Shown here piece by piece: positions 1 to 9,997 of a stretch of 52,064 nt of DNA. Numbering within the stretch: position 1 is the stretch's first letter; each line of letters opens with the position of its first letter. The position numbers and the translations under genes were made by a program. Source of the stretch: Thermoproteota archaeon (GTDB lineage: Archaea > Thermoproteota > Methanomethylicia > Methanomethylicales > Methanomethylicaceae). Under the pieces are notes generated by a model that was not told where the DNA came from, ran no database searches, and saw only the letters and a list, made by a program, of their open reading frames with translations. The DNA lies in assembly GCA_004348015.1 (NCBI GenBank), contig QNVI01000061.1, forward strand, positions 26,371-78,434. The letters run 5' to 3'.

Positions 1-168
1 GCAGAATGTGATAGAGTGGATGGAATCATATGTGCTCCTATTATTGCAAGTATAATTGAAAAATTTATTAAAATTCCAATAGTTACTATTAAAATTAAAG
101 AAGAAAATATTATTGAACCCGTTGAGAAACTTATTGAAAAAATTATTTCATATGAAACAAAAGATTAA
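1..168 (+). CDS. C-terminal end of an unidentified protein (5' truncated)
   Basis: Reading from base 1 gives 55 codons ending at TAA 166-168; the gene starts outside the window. The visible tail begins AECDRVDGIICAPI and ends IISYETKD, alternating hydrophobic strands with a Lys/Glu-rich last helix, as in the final beta-alpha units of a Rossmann-like fold. It ends about 20 bases before the mcrB TATA box. Because almost every neighbour is a methanogenesis-associated gene it could be another marker protein, but I do not recognise the family from this fragment. Confidence 0.6.
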   Translation, partial: AECDRVDGIICAPIIASIIEKFIKIPIVTIKIKEENIIEPVEKLIEKIISYETKD

Positions 169-188
169 ATAATAATTTAAGATAAACT

Positions 189-195
189 TTTATAA
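189..195 (+). promoter_or_regulatory. TATA box of the mcrBGA operon
   Basis: TTTATAA is preceded by an A-rich stretch that could serve as a BRE. Its centre near base 192 predicts transcription start at about 218-221. That leaves a leader of only about 8-10 nt before the ATG at 229, with no clear Shine-Dalgarno, so the operon is probably expressed from a near-leaderless transcript. Confidence 0.55.
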
Positions 196-228
196 CCTCC
201 TATCTTTCATTTTTAAACAGTGAAGGGT

Positions 229-1563
229 ATGCCAAAATATCCTGATAGAATTGATTTATATGACGATCGAGGCAAACTTTTTGATACCAATGTACCAATA
301 GAGGCAATAAGTCCATTGAAAAATCCAGCAATACATCAAATAATCAATAACATAAAACAATTTGTAGCAGTTAACCTAGAAGGAATAGAAAAGGCATTAG
401 CAACAGGTGAAGTTGGAGGAAGATTTTGTATTATAAGAGGAAGAAATTTGAAGCTTGATTTAGTAAAAAATGCTGAAAGTGTTGCTGAGGATCTTAAAAA
501 ATGTCTACAAGTAGATCCAAATGATGATACTGAAGTAAGACCAATTAAAGGTGGAAAATATTTACTTGTAAGAGTTCCAGCTAAAAGATTGGCTGCTGGT
601 GTTGAATACACTACAGGTGTAACTGCAGTAGCTGCAGCTCTATGCTGTACAATAATTGAAAAGTTTAATGTAAGTATATGGGATGCTGATTTAGTACATA
701 CTGCAGTTTGGGGAAGGTATCCACAAACCATGGATATGTTAGGAGGAAATGTTTCATCATTACTTGCAGTACCACAACAAAATGAGGGTATGGGTTATGC
801 TTTAAGAAATATACCATGTGCACACATTGCATTAATAACAAAAAGAAATGCAATGAATGCTGCAGCTTTAGCTGCTATACTTGAACAAACTGCAATGTAT
901 GAAATGGGCGATGCTATTGGAAATTTTGAAAGATTCCATCTTTTAGGACTTGCATATCAAGGATTAAATGCTAATAATATGGTTTACGATCTTGTAAAAG
1001 AAAATGGAAAAAATGGCACTCTTGGTACAGTAGTAATTTCAACAGTGAAGAGAGCATTAGAAGATAAAGTCATCTATCCTCTTAATAAAACACCTTCTGG
1101 CTATACTATATATACTACTAATGATTTAAGTAAATGGAATGCATATGCTGCAGCAGGACTACTTGCTGCTACCATGGTAACATGTGGTGCTGCCAGAGCA
1201 ATGCAACATGTACCATCAGTTCTAATATACTTTAATGATTTAATAGAAAGAGAAACAGGTCTTCCTGGTGTTGATTTTGGTAGAGTTGCAGGTACAGGCG
1301 TTGAAATGGCATTCTTTAGTCATTCAATTTATGGTGGAGGAAACCCAGCAGTATTTCATGGTAATCATATAGTTACAAGACATAGTAAAGGATTTGCTAT
1401 TCCATGTGTTGCTGCAGCAGTTGCATTAGATGCTGGAACAACAATATACTCCCCAGAAAAAATTAGTGGTGTTGTAGGCGAAGTATTAAGTGAAGTACCT
1501 GAGTTAAGAGAACCATTAAAATATGTTAATGAAGCTGCAGTTTCTATAAAAGGAGGTGTTTAA
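229..1563 (+). CDS. mcrB: methyl-coenzyme M reductase beta subunit
   Basis: Beta subunit of the alpha2beta2gamma2 enzyme that makes methane from methyl-CoM and CoB in the cytoplasm. The N-terminus [15 protein letters not shown] matches the usual McrB start, so I prefer ATG 229 over the in-frame GTG at 220. The C-terminal active-site segment is intact: SHSIYGGG carries the tyrosine that contacts the coenzyme channel, followed by [16 protein letters not shown]. The length (444 residues) is normal. It is first in mcrBGA; mcrD and mcrC, which separate mcrB from mcrG in many Euryarchaeota, are absent here and lie at 22.6-23.6 kb. mcrG follows within 2 bases of the stop, so the operon is translationally coupled. 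Confidence 0.98.
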   Translation: MPKYPDRIDLYDDRGKLFDTNVPIEAISPLKNPAIHQIINNIKQFVAVNLEGIEKALATGEVGGRFCIIRGRNLKLDLVKNAESVAEDLKKCLQVDPNDDTEVRPIKGGKYLLVRVPAKRLAAGVEYTTGVTAVAAALCCTIIEKFNVSIWDADLVHTAVWGRYPQTMDMLGGNVSSLLAVPQQNEGMGYALRNIPCAHIALITKRNAMNAAALAAILEQTAMYEMGDAIGNFERFHLLGLAYQGLNANNMVYDLVKENGKNGTLGTVVISTVKRALEDKVIYPLNKTPSGYTIYTTNDLSKWNAYAAAGLLAATMVTCGAARAMQHVPSVLIYFNDLIERETGLPGVDFGRVAGTGVEMAFFSHSIYGGGNPAVFHGNHIVTRHSKGFAIPCVAAAVALDAGTTIYSPEKISGVVGEVLSEVPELREPLKYVNEAAVSIKGGV

Positions 1564-1564
1564 A

Positions 1565-2341
1565 ATGGTAGAATATAAACCTCAATATTATCCTGGAAGC
1601 TCTCCTATAGCTGCCAATAGAAGGAAATACATAAATCCAAATTATAAATTAGAAAAACTAAGAACAATAAGTGATGAAGATTTAATAAAAATATTAGGCC
1701 ATAGAGCTCCTGGTGAAGCCTATAAAAATGTACATCCTCCTTTAGAGGAAATTGGAGAACCAGAATGCCCAATAAGAGAATTAGTTGAGCCAACACCAGG
1801 TGCTAAAGCTGGTGATAGAATAAGATATGTTCAATTTACAGATTCTGTATATTTCGCTCCTTTAACTCCATACATGAGAGCATGGATGGGACATATGAGA
1901 TATCGTGGCGTTGATATAGGTGTACTATCTGGAAGATCTCCTTTAGAAGCACGAGAGCGTGATTTAGAAAAAGTTGCAAAAGAGCTTATAGAGACAGAGG
2001 TATTTGATCCTGCAAGAGTTGGAATTAGAGGTGCTACAGTACATGGACATGCTTTAAGATTAGATGAAAATGGATTAATGTTTGATGCCCTACGTAGATA
2101 TCAATTTAATAAGGCTACTGGTGAAGTGATATATGTAAAGGATCAAGTAGGAGTACCATTAGATAAGCCAATATCCGTAGGTAAACCATTACCTGAAGAG
2201 GAACTTAAGAAGAGAACATGTGAATTCAGAGTAGATGGAGTACCATTTAGAACAGACTTAGAACTTATTCAATTTGTACAGAGAATTCATATGCTCAGAA
2301 CAGAAGCAGGTTTTAATCCTGAGAAAGTTAAAAATATTTAG
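1565..2341 (+). CDS. mcrG: methyl-coenzyme M reductase gamma subunit
   Basis: Gamma subunit of MCR. The protein opens [25 protein letters not shown], shown here as two parts: [11 protein letters not shown] and [14 protein letters not shown], a typical McrG N-terminus. It contains the GHRAPGE and [14 protein letters not shown] segments that line the F430 pocket, and normal length (258 residues). The start is ATG 1565, just after AAAGGAGGTG (1549-1558), a strong ribosome site lying inside the 3' end of mcrB; an upstream in-frame GTG at 1556 is part of that site and is not preferred. It sits between mcrB and mcrA with an 11-base gap to mcrA. Confidence 0.98.
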   Translation: MVEYKPQYYPGSSPIAANRRKYINPNYKLEKLRTISDEDLIKILGHRAPGEAYKNVHPPLEEIGEPECPIRELVEPTPGAKAGDRIRYVQFTDSVYFAPLTPYMRAWMGHMRYRGVDIGVLSGRSPLEARERDLEKVAKELIETEVFDPARVGIRGATVHGHALRLDENGLMFDALRRYQFNKATGEVIYVKDQVGVPLDKPISVGKPLPEEELKKRTCEFRVDGVPFRTDLELIQFVQRIHMLRTEAGFNPEKVKNI

Positions 2342-2352
2342 GGGGGTATAGA

Positions 2353-4020
2353 ATGAGTGAAGAAAGAATGTTTATAGAAGCCCTCAGGAGAAAATTTAAG
2401 GAAGCTCCTGAGGAAAAATATACAAAATTCTATATATATGATGGTTGGAAACAATCAAAAAGAAAAAGGGAGTTTGTAGAAATAGCTCAAAAAATTGCAA
2501 AAGAAAGAGGAATCCCATTCTATAATCCAGATTTACACTTAGGAGGAATTCCATTAGGTCAGAGAGTATTAATGCCATATCGTCTTTCTGGAACAGATAT
2601 TTATTGTGAAGGAGACGACTTACACTTTATCAATAATGCTGCTATGCAACAAATGTGGCATGATATAAGACGTACAGTTATAGTTGGATTAGATGCTGCA
2701 CATATGGTACTAACAAAACGTCTTGGAAAAGAAGTAACTCCTGAAACAATTAATCACTATCTAGAAGTATTAAATCATGCTCTTCCTGGTGCAGCTGTTG
2801 TTCAAGAGCATATGGTCGAAACTCATCCAGGGCTTGTGGCTGATAGTTATGTAAAAGTATTTACTGGTGATGACGAACTTGCAGATGAAATTGATGATAG
2901 ATTCTTAATTGATATTAATAAAGAATTTCCAAAAGATCATGCAGAACAATTAAAGGCAGCTATTGGTAAACGATTATATCAAGTATGTCGTATGCCAACT
3001 ATAGTTGCTATGACATGTGATGGAGCTACAATGTCTAGATGGGCAGCTATGCAAATTTCAATGTCAATGATAAATGCGTATAAGCTAATGGCAGGAGAAG
3101 CAGCTGTTGCTGAGTTTGCTTTTGCTGCAAAGCATGCAGAACTTATTGAAATGGGAACACTATTACCATGGAGACGTGCAAGAGGTCCAAATGAACCTGG
3201 AGGAATTCCATTAGGATATATTGCAGATATATGCCAAGCTTCTAGAGTCAAACCAGAGGATCCTGTTTGGGTAGCTCTTGAAGTAATCTCAATGGCAGCA
3301 GTACTTTATGATCAGTTCTGGTTTGGTAGTTATATGTCAGGAGGAGTAGGATTCACTCAGTATGCTACATGTACTTATACTGATAATATACTTGATGATT
3401 TCTGCTACTATGGTGCAGATTATGTTAAAAAGAAATATGGAGGATTTGCAAAAGTAAAACCAAGCTGGGATATAATTAAAGATATTGCAACTGAAGTAAC
3501 ATTATATGGTTTAGAACAATACGAAAAATATCCAGCATTAATGGAAACTCACTTTGGAGGTTCTCAAAGAGCTGCAGTTGTTGCTGCAGCTGCTGGAGTT
3601 TCAGTATCTTTAGCAACAGGTCATTCTACAGCTGGTATTAATGCATGGTATTTGAGTCAATTGCTTCATAAAGAGGAAATGGGTAGATTAGGATTCTATG
3701 GCTATGATTGTCAAGATCAATGTGGCTCTGCAAATAGCTTCTCCTGGAGAAGTGATGAAGGTTTAGTATTTAATCTTAGAGGTGTGAACTATCCAAATTA
3801 TGCAATGAATGTAGGACATCAATCAGCTTATGGTGGTATAGTATCAGCAGCACATGGAGCAAGAGGAGATGCATGGACTACAAATCCATTAATAAAAGTT
3901 GCCTTTGCAGATAAAGATTTGAAATTTGATTTTACTCATCCAAGGCTTTGCTTTGGAAAAGGTGCACTCAGAGAATTCATGCCTGCTGGTGAAAGAGATC
4001 TAATTATACCACCCCATTAA
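2353..4020 (+). CDS. mcrA: methyl-coenzyme M reductase alpha subunit
   Basis: Catalytic subunit holding coenzyme F430. Residues that can be matched to the Methanothermobacter enzyme are present: Gln151 in VVQEHM (axial F430 ligand), His261 in AAKHAE (methyl-His site), Arg275 in [12 protein letters not shown] (methyl-Arg site), Tyr337 in GFTQYAT, Gln405 in GGSQRAA (methyl-Gln site), Gly450 in [11 protein letters not shown] (thioglycine site), Asp455 and Cys457. The usual Leu between the thioglycine and the Asp/Cys pair is Cys453 here, and Cys340 lies in the ATCTYT segment. Length (555) is normal. GGGGGG at 2341-2346 is its ribosome site. The genes for thioamidation (ycaO/tfuA) lie 4 kb away. 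Confidence 0.99.
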   Translation: MSEERMFIEALRRKFKEAPEEKYTKFYIYDGWKQSKRKREFVEIAQKIAKERGIPFYNPDLHLGGIPLGQRVLMPYRLSGTDIYCEGDDLHFINNAAMQQMWHDIRRTVIVGLDAAHMVLTKRLGKEVTPETINHYLEVLNHALPGAAVVQEHMVETHPGLVADSYVKVFTGDDELADEIDDRFLIDINKEFPKDHAEQLKAAIGKRLYQVCRMPTIVAMTCDGATMSRWAAMQISMSMINAYKLMAGEAAVAEFAFAAKHAELIEMGTLLPWRRARGPNEPGGIPLGYIADICQASRVKPEDPVWVALEVISMAAVLYDQFWFGSYMSGGVGFTQYATCTYTDNILDDFCYYGADYVKKKYGGFAKVKPSWDIIKDIATEVTLYGLEQYEKYPALMETHFGGSQRAAVVAAAAGVSVSLATGHSTAGINAWYLSQLLHKEEMGRLGFYGYDCQDQCGSANSFSWRSDEGLVFNLRGVNYPNYAMNVGHQSAYGGIVSAAHGARGDAWTTNPLIKVAFADKDLKFDFTHPRLCFGKGALREFMPAGERDLIIPPH

Positions 4021-4041
4021 CCTTTTTTATTTTTTCTTTTT
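4021..4041 (+). terminator. T-rich terminator after mcrA
   Basis: CC followed by runs of T broken by single A and C bases, immediately after the mcrA stop and with no hairpin, as in archaeal U-tract termination. The ATG of the next gene begins at 4042 without a ribosome site, so either the next gene is leaderless from its own promoter or termination is partial. Confidence 0.55.
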
Positions 4042-4653
4042 ATGAATGGTTATTTGGCTTTAAGAAAAATTATAGATACTATTTTTGATATTTTTACATT
4101 ATCACCAAAAGAAGCTAGAGAAAAATATTTTCTTTTTCCTAATTTTGCAGAACATATTTCTAAATTATTTCATGAAGAAAGATTAATTGATATACCAGAA
4201 AGATTAGAAATTCAAGCTGAAATTGTTAAAAAATATAATCCACCAGCAAGACCTGCCTTAGATCCTTATGTCTCTATGCAAATAGGTGTATTCAATAAGA
4301 ATTTTTCAGATTGGGAAATAGGACATTTCTTAAATTATCCTGATTGTTGTATTAAATCATTTACAGAAGAAATAAGATATGGTATTGATGAAAAACACTT
4401 TAAAGAAATGGAAAATTTTGATAAAATTATTTTAATAACTGCAGGTTTTATTCCACATAGTCTATTTTGCAAAAAAGCTTTTCAAAACTCATTAATTTGT
4501 ATATTAGAGGAAAAAGAAATTCCAAAAATAAAAAAATTAGAAATAGAACTTTTTAATTCATTACCTCATTTTCATTCTGAATATAAATATCATTATTATG
4601 AAATAATTTCCAATAAAATCCTTGGTAGTTCATATAAAGAACTTATTAAATAA
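4042..4653 (+). CDS. DUF483-family protein
   Basis: A 203-residue soluble protein resembling DUF483, a family I know mainly from methanogens and other archaea; its function is not established. The diagnostic piece is NYPDCCIKSF near residues 98-107, with a Cys pair and further cysteines and histidines (for example HSLFCKKAF and HFHSEYKYHYYE), which could bind a metal. It lies directly downstream of mcrA after a T-tract. Its last 58 bases overlap the convergent phosphatase gene. The in-frame TAA of mcrA at 4018 rules out an upstream extension. Confidence 0.75.
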   Translation: MNGYLALRKIIDTIFDIFTLSPKEAREKYFLFPNFAEHISKLFHEERLIDIPERLEIQAEIVKKYNPPARPALDPYVSMQIGVFNKNFSDWEIGHFLNYPDCCIKSFTEEIRYGIDEKHFKEMENFDKIILITAGFIPHSLFCKKAFQNSLICILEEKEIPKIKKLEIELFNSLPHFHSEYKYHYYEIISNKILGSSYKELIK

Positions 4654-5300
4654 TCAGTATCAAAATTAATAGCATTTCCATCTCTATTTATAAATATTGA
4701 AATATTTGCTTCTCTTAATGCCATAATATCATTTATATCATTTCCAATCATAATTACACAACCATAAAATAATTTCAATAATTTTATAAGTTCCATTTTT
4801 TCTTTTGGTGTTGCATTATAAATTGCAAATTTTTCTTTTATTCCTAATATTTTTGCGCATTTTAAAGTTGCTTTTTTACAATTCCCAGTTGCTATAAATA
4901 TATCACTTATCTCTCTCAACTTACTTATAGCATATTTTGCATCATCATAAATTCTACCTCCTAATCCTACAGCATATCTTATATTTCCTTTTTCATCTAA
5001 TATTAATGCTTTACATGTACCTATTTCAGAACGACAATGATTTAATGCCTCATTTTCAATTCTTTTTAATATATCATAATTTCTCCTTATTTCTTCTATG
5101 TTTATTTTTGGCTTTTCAGAAGAAAAAGAATAGCTTATTTTAAATCTATTATTCTCTATATTTAATAAAAATCCTTTAAGTTTTTTAACAATATTTAATG
5201 TACTTACATGATATATGAATTCCTTCTTTTCAAAATCAAATAATACTCTACAAGGATTTAATATAGTTCCTGATTTATCAAATACAATAGCAGTTTTCAT
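4596..5300 (-). CDS. HAD phosphatase resembling a P-type ATPase P-domain
   Basis: A 234-residue HAD protein. Motif I is FDKSGT (Asp8), with Lys in place of the second Asp; this is the P-type ATPase phosphorylation signature (DKTGT-like) rather than the DxD of ordinary HAD phosphatases. The C-terminal motif GNDINDIMALREA resembles the GDGINDxxAL hinge of the same families. There are no membrane segments, so it is a free-standing soluble P-domain-like phosphatase. Its ATG overlaps the stop of the DUF2098 gene (ATGA), indicating one operon. Its 3' end overlaps DUF483 on the other strand. The substrate is unknown. Confidence 0.75.
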   Translation of the reverse strand: MKTAIVFDKSGTILNPCRVLFDFEKKEFIYHVSTLNIVKKLKGFLLNIENNRFKISYSFSSEKPKINIEEIRRNYDILKRIENEALNHCRSEIGTCKALILDEKGNIRYAVGLGGRIYDDAKYAISKLREISDIFIATGNCKKATLKCAKILGIKEKFAIYNATPKEKMELIKLLKLFYGCVIMIGNDINDIMALREANISIFINRDGNAINFDTDYLISSLYELPRILLEIIS

Positions 5301-5566
5301 CCTGCTCCACTTACACTAGCACTTGAATCTATGTTACCTTCATCTCTTATTTCAATAGATTTAGATTTTTCCTTAATTTTTTCAGGAACTTTTTCCTTGG
5401 GCTCTTCTTTAATTCTCTCTTCAGAAGGCTCAATAAAATCTATATCATAAAGAAGTCCTGTAGAATCCAATCTTACCCATTTTTTACCAGCAATTTCTAC
5501 AATTTCTAAAATCCTACCAATGGTTCCAGTTCTTTTATAAATTACTATACTTCCTTCTCTTAACAA
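5297..5566 (-). CDS. DUF2098-type small SH3-like barrel protein
   Basis: An 89-residue protein whose first 50 residues (MLREGSIVIYKRTGTIGRIL, then WVRLDSTGLLYDIDFIEP) form the small beta-barrel I associate with DUF2098, a family largely restricted to methanogens. The tail is a charged Lys/Glu-rich linker. The start is TTG 5566 with GGGGGT five bases upstream. It is first in a two-gene operon with the P-domain-like phosphatase and divergent from marker 2, only 56 bases away. Function is unknown. Confidence 0.7.
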   Translation of the reverse strand: MLREGSIVIYKRTGTIGRILEIVEIAGKKWVRLDSTGLLYDIDFIEPSEERIKEEPKEKVPEKIKEKSKSIEIRDEGNIDSSASVSGAG

Positions 5567-5622
5567 GCACTACCCCCATAATTTTTAATTATATCCTCTC
5601 TTATTAATTTAAGGGATAAAAA

Positions 5623-6558
5623 TTGAAGACCTTGAAAGAAATTGTAAAAACTATAAAGGAATTCAAAGGCTTTTCAAGGAAAGCTGAGATTAGCGATATA
5701 ATAAAAATAATTGGTAGTATTGAATATGATGATGCTGGAATAATTGAACTTAAAGAAGGCTATATTGTTGTATCCACCGATGGAATAACTGAGGATTTAG
5801 TAAAATTAGATCCTTGGCTTGCAGGATATTATTCTATACTTGTAAATGTTAATGATGTTATAGTAAAAGGAGCAAGACCTATTGGTTATGTTAATGTGAT
5901 TTCAGGACCAAAAGAAATACGTAATAAAATTGCTCAAGGTGTAAGTGATGGATTAAAAAAATATAGTTTAAAGCTATTAAAAGGTCATACTCATCCAGAT
6001 ACTTCATATTCTGCAATAGATGCTGCTGTAATTGGTATGGCAAAAAAAGTTATTAGAGGAACTACTGCTAAACCAAATCAAAAAATCTTAATGGCTATTG
6101 ATATTAATGGATCTCTTTTGAAAAAAGGATGGACAAATTGTTTTGATAGTACAATAAATAAATCCTCAGAAGATATAGAAAATATGATATCTTCTTTAAT
6201 TAACTTCATAGAATTAAATAATAATATTACAAGTTCAAAGGATATCAGTAGTCCTGGCATTATTGGAAGTTTAGCCATGTTATGTGAGGCAAGTAATGTT
6301 GGCGCAAAGATTTATTTAGATAAAATTCCTAGACCAAGGGATATACCTATTCATGAATGGCTAACTGTATATCCTGCTATGGGCTTAATATTTGGTATTA
6401 ATGATTTTTGTGAAACTAAGATGTTAGAAAATGCAGGATTTTCAGTTAGTTATGTGGGCAAATTTACATCAGATAATAAAATAGTATTGAGTCTTAATAA
6501 TGAAGAAGAAACATTTATGGATCTATCTAAAGAATCAGTTATAGGTATTAAAAAATAA
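5623..6558 (+). CDS. methanogenesis marker protein 2 (PurM/AIR-synthase-like)
   Basis: A 311-residue member of the AIR synthase-related superfamily that fits methanogenesis marker 2. The ATP-binding region shows DDAGII and VVSTDGITEDLV near residues 43-66, then NVNDVIVKGARPIGYVNVI, a PurM-like core, and HTHPDTSYSAIDAAVIG. The reaction is unknown in the family. The start is TTG 5623; the TATA-like TTTTAATTATA at 5583-5593 predicts a very short leader. It is divergent from the DUF2098 gene, and its stop abuts the stop of atwA at 6559 (zero-base convergent junction). Confidence 0.85.
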   Translation: MKTLKEIVKTIKEFKGFSRKAEISDIIKIIGSIEYDDAGIIELKEGYIVVSTDGITEDLVKLDPWLAGYYSILVNVNDVIVKGARPIGYVNVISGPKEIRNKIAQGVSDGLKKYSLKLLKGHTHPDTSYSAIDAAVIGMAKKVIRGTTAKPNQKILMAIDINGSLLKKGWTNCFDSTINKSSEDIENMISSLINFIELNNNITSSKDISSPGIIGSLAMLCEASNVGAKIYLDKIPRPRDIPIHEWLTVYPAMGLIFGINDFCETKMLENAGFSVSYVGKFTSDNKIVLSLNNEEETFMDLSKESVIGIKK

Positions 6559-8157
6559 TTATTTCATATTGGCTCTTTCTTCTGGTAATAAATGTTTTAT
6601 TACTTCTAATGTTGGTCCCTTTGCAACTATTTTACCTTCCCTAAGCAATATTGCCTCATCGCAAAGTCTTATTACGAAATCCATATCATGAGAGACTACT
6701 ATAAATGTTTGTCCTAATTCTTTCCTTGCATTTTTTATTGATTTTATTATTTCTCTTTGAGTCAATAAATCAATTGTACCTGAAGGCTCATCAAGTATAA
6801 CAATTAATGGCTCCTTTATTAAGACTTGAGAAAGAGCTATCCTATGTTTTTCTCCTTCACTTAATTCATCAGGATATTTATCTAATATTGTTATGATATA
6901 ATCCTCTTTAAAGCCTACAGCTTTTAGTGTTGAAATGACTTTAAATCTTGCAAATTCATCAGGTAATTCCAATCCTATAGCATCAGTTAAATTCTCCAAA
7001 ATTGTTCTATATGGATATAATGAATACTCTTGATGTAATATTCCTATATACCTAGTAGCTCTTCCCCTTCCCATTATTCCCGGTTCTGACATATCTATCC
7101 ATTCATCTCCTATTCTAATTAATACTTTTCCTGATGTAGGATTTGTTATTCCTGCTATAATTCTTGATAATGTTGTCTTTCCAGCACCACTTATTCCAAT
7201 AATTCCAAAGATCTGTCCTTTTTTTACTTCAAAAGAAACATCATCTAGTGCCTTCACAACACCTCTATCTATAGAGAAATAGTATTTTTTTACATTTTCT
7301 ACTTTTAATATTGTTTCTTCTATTCTTTTAATTTCTTCATGTTCTTCAGCTTCTTCTCTTATAAATATATTTATAATTTCCTTAGGATCGCCTATAGCTT
7401 CAATTTTCCCTTCATTTAATAATATTGCTTTTTCACATAATACCTCTATTACTTGAGGTAAGTGAGATGTCACTAACATAGTAATATTATTCTTTTTTGC
7501 TTCTTCATTAAGTATGTTGTTTATAAGTTTTGTACTAAAAGGATCTAATGTTCCTGTAGGCTCATCTGCAAGTAATAATATTGGTTTAGTTGCTAATAAT
7601 CTTGCTAAGACTACTCTTTGTTTTTCTCCTCCACTTAAATCTCTTGCTATATGAATTATTCTATGTGAAAGACCAAATTTATCTATAATCTCTATAGCCT
7701 TTTTATTAATGTCTACTTCATTTTTCTGTATAGATTTTGAAAGAGCTTCTACTATATTTTCATATACTGTTAAATTACCATAAAGACCAAATGTCCTTTG
7801 AAACATCATGGCTATTCTATTCTTAATTCTTTTGGATATTCTATCATCCTTCCAAAAATCTACTTCTATGAGCTCTAATTTACTATTACATAAAGGACAT
7901 GGAGTATTTACACTACTTGGCTTATCTACATATCCACATGATTTACAATATGAAATTCTATATACTACTCTTCCAGAAGTTGGTTTATATTCAGGTATTC
8001 CTTTTAATATTGATAAAAGTACACTTTTCCCTGAACCACTTTTTCCTAATATTCCTATTCTATCTCCTTCATTTATAGTCAATGAAATATCCTTTAATAC
8101 ATATTTTCCATTAAATTTTTTAGAAATATTTTCTAAGATTATGAAAGGTTCTCCCAT
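6559..8157 (-). CDS. atwA: MCR activation component A2 (twin ABC ATPase)
   Basis: ATP-hydrolysing component A2 of the system that reductively activates MCR. Two ABC domains lie in one chain. Domain 1 has Walker A GKSGSGKS (about 38-45), signature LSGGEKQR and Walker [13 protein letters not shown]. Domain 2 has [16 protein letters not shown] and [12 protein letters not shown] zinc-ribbon-like insertion with Cys71, Cys74, Cys87 and Cys90 sits in domain 1, as in known A2 proteins. There are no membrane segments. It is the last gene of marker 15 - ycaO - tfuA - atwA and overlaps the tfuA stop by one base. A paralogue lacking the Cys4 insertion is at 17523-19196. Confidence 0.92.
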   Translation of the reverse strand: MGEPFIILENISKKFNGKYVLKDISLTINEGDRIGILGKSGSGKSVLLSILKGIPEYKPTSGRVVYRISYCKSCGYVDKPSSVNTPCPLCNSKLELIEVDFWKDDRISKRIKNRIAMMFQRTFGLYGNLTVYENIVEALSKSIQKNEVDINKKAIEIIDKFGLSHRIIHIARDLSGGEKQRVVLARLLATKPILLLADEPTGTLDPFSTKLINNILNEEAKKNNITMLVTSHLPQVIEVLCEKAILLNEGKIEAIGDPKEIINIFIREEAEEHEEIKRIEETILKVENVKKYYFSIDRGVVKALDDVSFEVKKGQIFGIIGISGAGKTTLSRIIAGITNPTSGKVLIRIGDEWIDMSEPGIMGRGRATRYIGILHQEYSLYPYRTILENLTDAIGLELPDEFARFKVISTLKAVGFKEDYIITILDKYPDELSEGEKHRIALSQVLIKEPLIVILDEPSGTIDLLTQREIIKSIKNARKELGQTFIVVSHDMDFVIRLCDEAILLREGKIVAKGPTLEVIKHLLPEERANMK

Positions 8158-8807
8158 TAAAACACCTCAATTTCTTTAATTTTCTTTAGCACCTCTATTG
8201 CATCTTCACGTTTTTGATCTATCCTTTCTAATTTTATAATCTCAAATATTTCTTTTGCTCTTTTTATGCCCAATTCAGATATACTTCTTTGTATAATCCT
8301 ATTATAATTTCTCAAATAAAATGGCACTTCCTTAGCAATTCTTAATATTACTTTTGCTTCTTCTTCACTTATTTTTGATTTACTTAATAAATGGTCTAAA
8401 GTTGCTCTTATATTAACTAGAGCCTCAGAAATAGGTTGATAAGTTGAAGGATGATATGCTACTGCAACTTCATCATCTGCATTTATTTTTCCTTCTTTAT
8501 ACCAATTATATATCTTACCAATACCTATCATTCCATAATTATCTAATTCACATGCTCTTAATGCTCCTATACTTGCTCCACCTATCACTATTACTCCTCT
8601 ATCAATAGCATTCATAATTTCTCTAGGAGTAACTGTTACTCTATGATAAAATACTCCATCAATTAATCCTATTACTTTTGCTCCATCTTCTATTGCTTTT
8701 AATACATCTCCTCTTCCAGCAGGAGGTCTATAATCAGCTATTGGTAGTATTCTTAATGCTTCTTCTTTAGATAAACTTGGACCTAAAAAAACTATGATTT
8801 TTTTCAT
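8157..8807 (-). CDS. tfuA: TfuA partner for McrA thioglycine formation
   Basis: A 216-residue TfuA-core protein ([60 protein letters not shown]). In methanogens TfuA works with YcaO to convert a glycine of McrA (Gly450 here) into thioglycine, probably by delivering sulfide. The ATG overlaps the ycaO stop (ATGA, 8804-8807), so the pair is translationally coupled. Identification by motif and partner is strong; the sulfur donor is not visible. Confidence 0.92.
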   Translation of the reverse strand: MKKIIVFLGPSLSKEEALRILPIADYRPPAGRGDVLKAIEDGAKVIGLIDGVFYHRVTVTPREIMNAIDRGVIVIGGASIGALRACELDNYGMIGIGKIYNWYKEGKINADDEVAVAYHPSTYQPISEALVNIRATLDHLLSKSKISEEEAKVILRIAKEVPFYLRNYNRIIQRSISELGIKRAKEIFEIIKLERIDQKREDAIEVLKKIKEIEVF

Positions 8808-9997
8808 AGTTTTCCCCTAACACATCTTTTTCCTATTCTATCTTTATCTATAGCATAAACCTCTAATCCTGGTACTATTACACGAACTGTAGGAACATTT
8901 ATCTCTTCCTTGGTCAGATCTACTACTATTACTTCATCTATTCCTATTATCTTTAATCTGTTAATAATATAATCAATATCATTTAAAAAATCATCATTAT
9001 CAATAGAAGTAATTTCACTTAATTTTATACTTTCCTTAGATCTTTCAAACCATTTTTTATTTAATCTTTTCATTCTTTCATATCCAATAATTCTTGCAAA
9101 TGCTGCTTTATACGTATCTTCTCTTACTCCATGTATTGTTGTTAATCTACTTTGTGCTGCCTCTGTTAATGCTCTAATTAATGCAATTTCAGGAATTAAA
9201 TGAGTTCCAAGACCAAGAGAAAGTAGAGCAGGATCTTTTGTAAGTTCATCATCTAATGCAACTCCTATTGTTGGAATTCCTATATCTGATGTGATATCCT
9301 TTATATAAACTCCAATAGAAGCTTTTTCAAATTTATTAATGATATTACTTATCATTCCATTAGAATCCACATAGACGTCCCTTCCTTTTGTAATGCCTAC
9401 TTCATATAATGACCAGGCATCTCTTTCTATGACTTCTAATAAACCATGGACTATTGCTTCTTCTATTACATTACCAGAAGCTAAACCATTAGTATTTGTT
9501 CTAAATAATTGATTTTCTCTTTTATATGGATGAAATACTGCTTCTGCAGGAACTAATATATCACAATTATTTATTAGTGAAAAACCTAATACCCATTCTA
9601 TTTCTTCATTATGAGAATAGTGTGTAAATGGAGGTAATATTAATTTTCTTGGATCTAATACTTTATATCTTTCTGATAAAGAATTGTAACTCCCTTTTAT
9701 TATCATTCTATAATCTGGTTCGGCTGAAAATCTTTCAACTCCTTCCATTATTGCTGATACTTCAGCAGCCTCTGGAGATATTCCCTTACCACTATATACA
9801 GATACAGCTCCTTCAGCTGCTTTTGGTCTTATTGTTGAAAAAATAGGTAGTCCTATTCTATCTAATCCTGTAATATCTGCTATTCTTGTTATTCCTACTT
9901 TAGAATATATTTTTCTTAGGTATTCTAATGTTTCTTCTATTTTTTTAGCCCTATGTGTTCCTTCTTTATATTCTTTCTTTATATGTCTTAATATCAT
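8804..9997 (-). CDS. ycaO: YcaO thioamide synthetase (methanogenesis marker 1)
   Basis: ATP-dependent YcaO enzyme that activates the peptide carbonyl of McrA Gly for thioamidation. The YcaO core is recognisable: [31 protein letters not shown] with the ATP/Mg-binding glutamates, then [28 protein letters not shown] and LTEAAQSRL. At 397 residues it matches the methanogen type without an added recognition domain. It overlaps marker 15 upstream and tfuA downstream by four bases each, so stoichiometric co-expression is likely. Confidence 0.93.
   Translation of the reverse strand: MILRHIKKEYKEGTHRAKKIEETLEYLRKIYSKVGITRIADITGLDRIGLPIFSTIRPKAAEGAVSVYSGKGISPEAAEVSAIMEGVERFSAEPDYRMIIKGSYNSLSERYKVLDPRKLILPPFTHYSHNEEIEWVLGFSLINNCDILVPAEAVFHPYKRENQLFRTNTNGLASGNVIEEAIVHGLLEVIERDAWSLYEVGITKGRDVYVDSNGMISNIINKFEKASIGVYIKDITSDIGIPTIGVALDDELTKDPALLSLGLGTHLIPEIALIRALTEAAQSRLTTIHGVREDTYKAAFARIIGYERMKRLNKKWFERSKESIKLSEITSIDNDDFLNDIDYIINRLKIIGIDEVIVVDLTKEEINVPTVRVIVPGLEVYAIDKDRIGKRCVRGKL

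Noticed and set aside
220-228. GTG at 220 as the start of mcrB
   Set aside because: The in-frame ATG at 229 reproduces the normal McrB N-terminus; GTG would add three residues not expected in the family.
511-535. C/D-box-like pattern (ATGATGA... CTGA) inside mcrB
   Set aside because: Lies within conserved coding sequence, with no second box pair or guide-length spacing; coincidence of codons.
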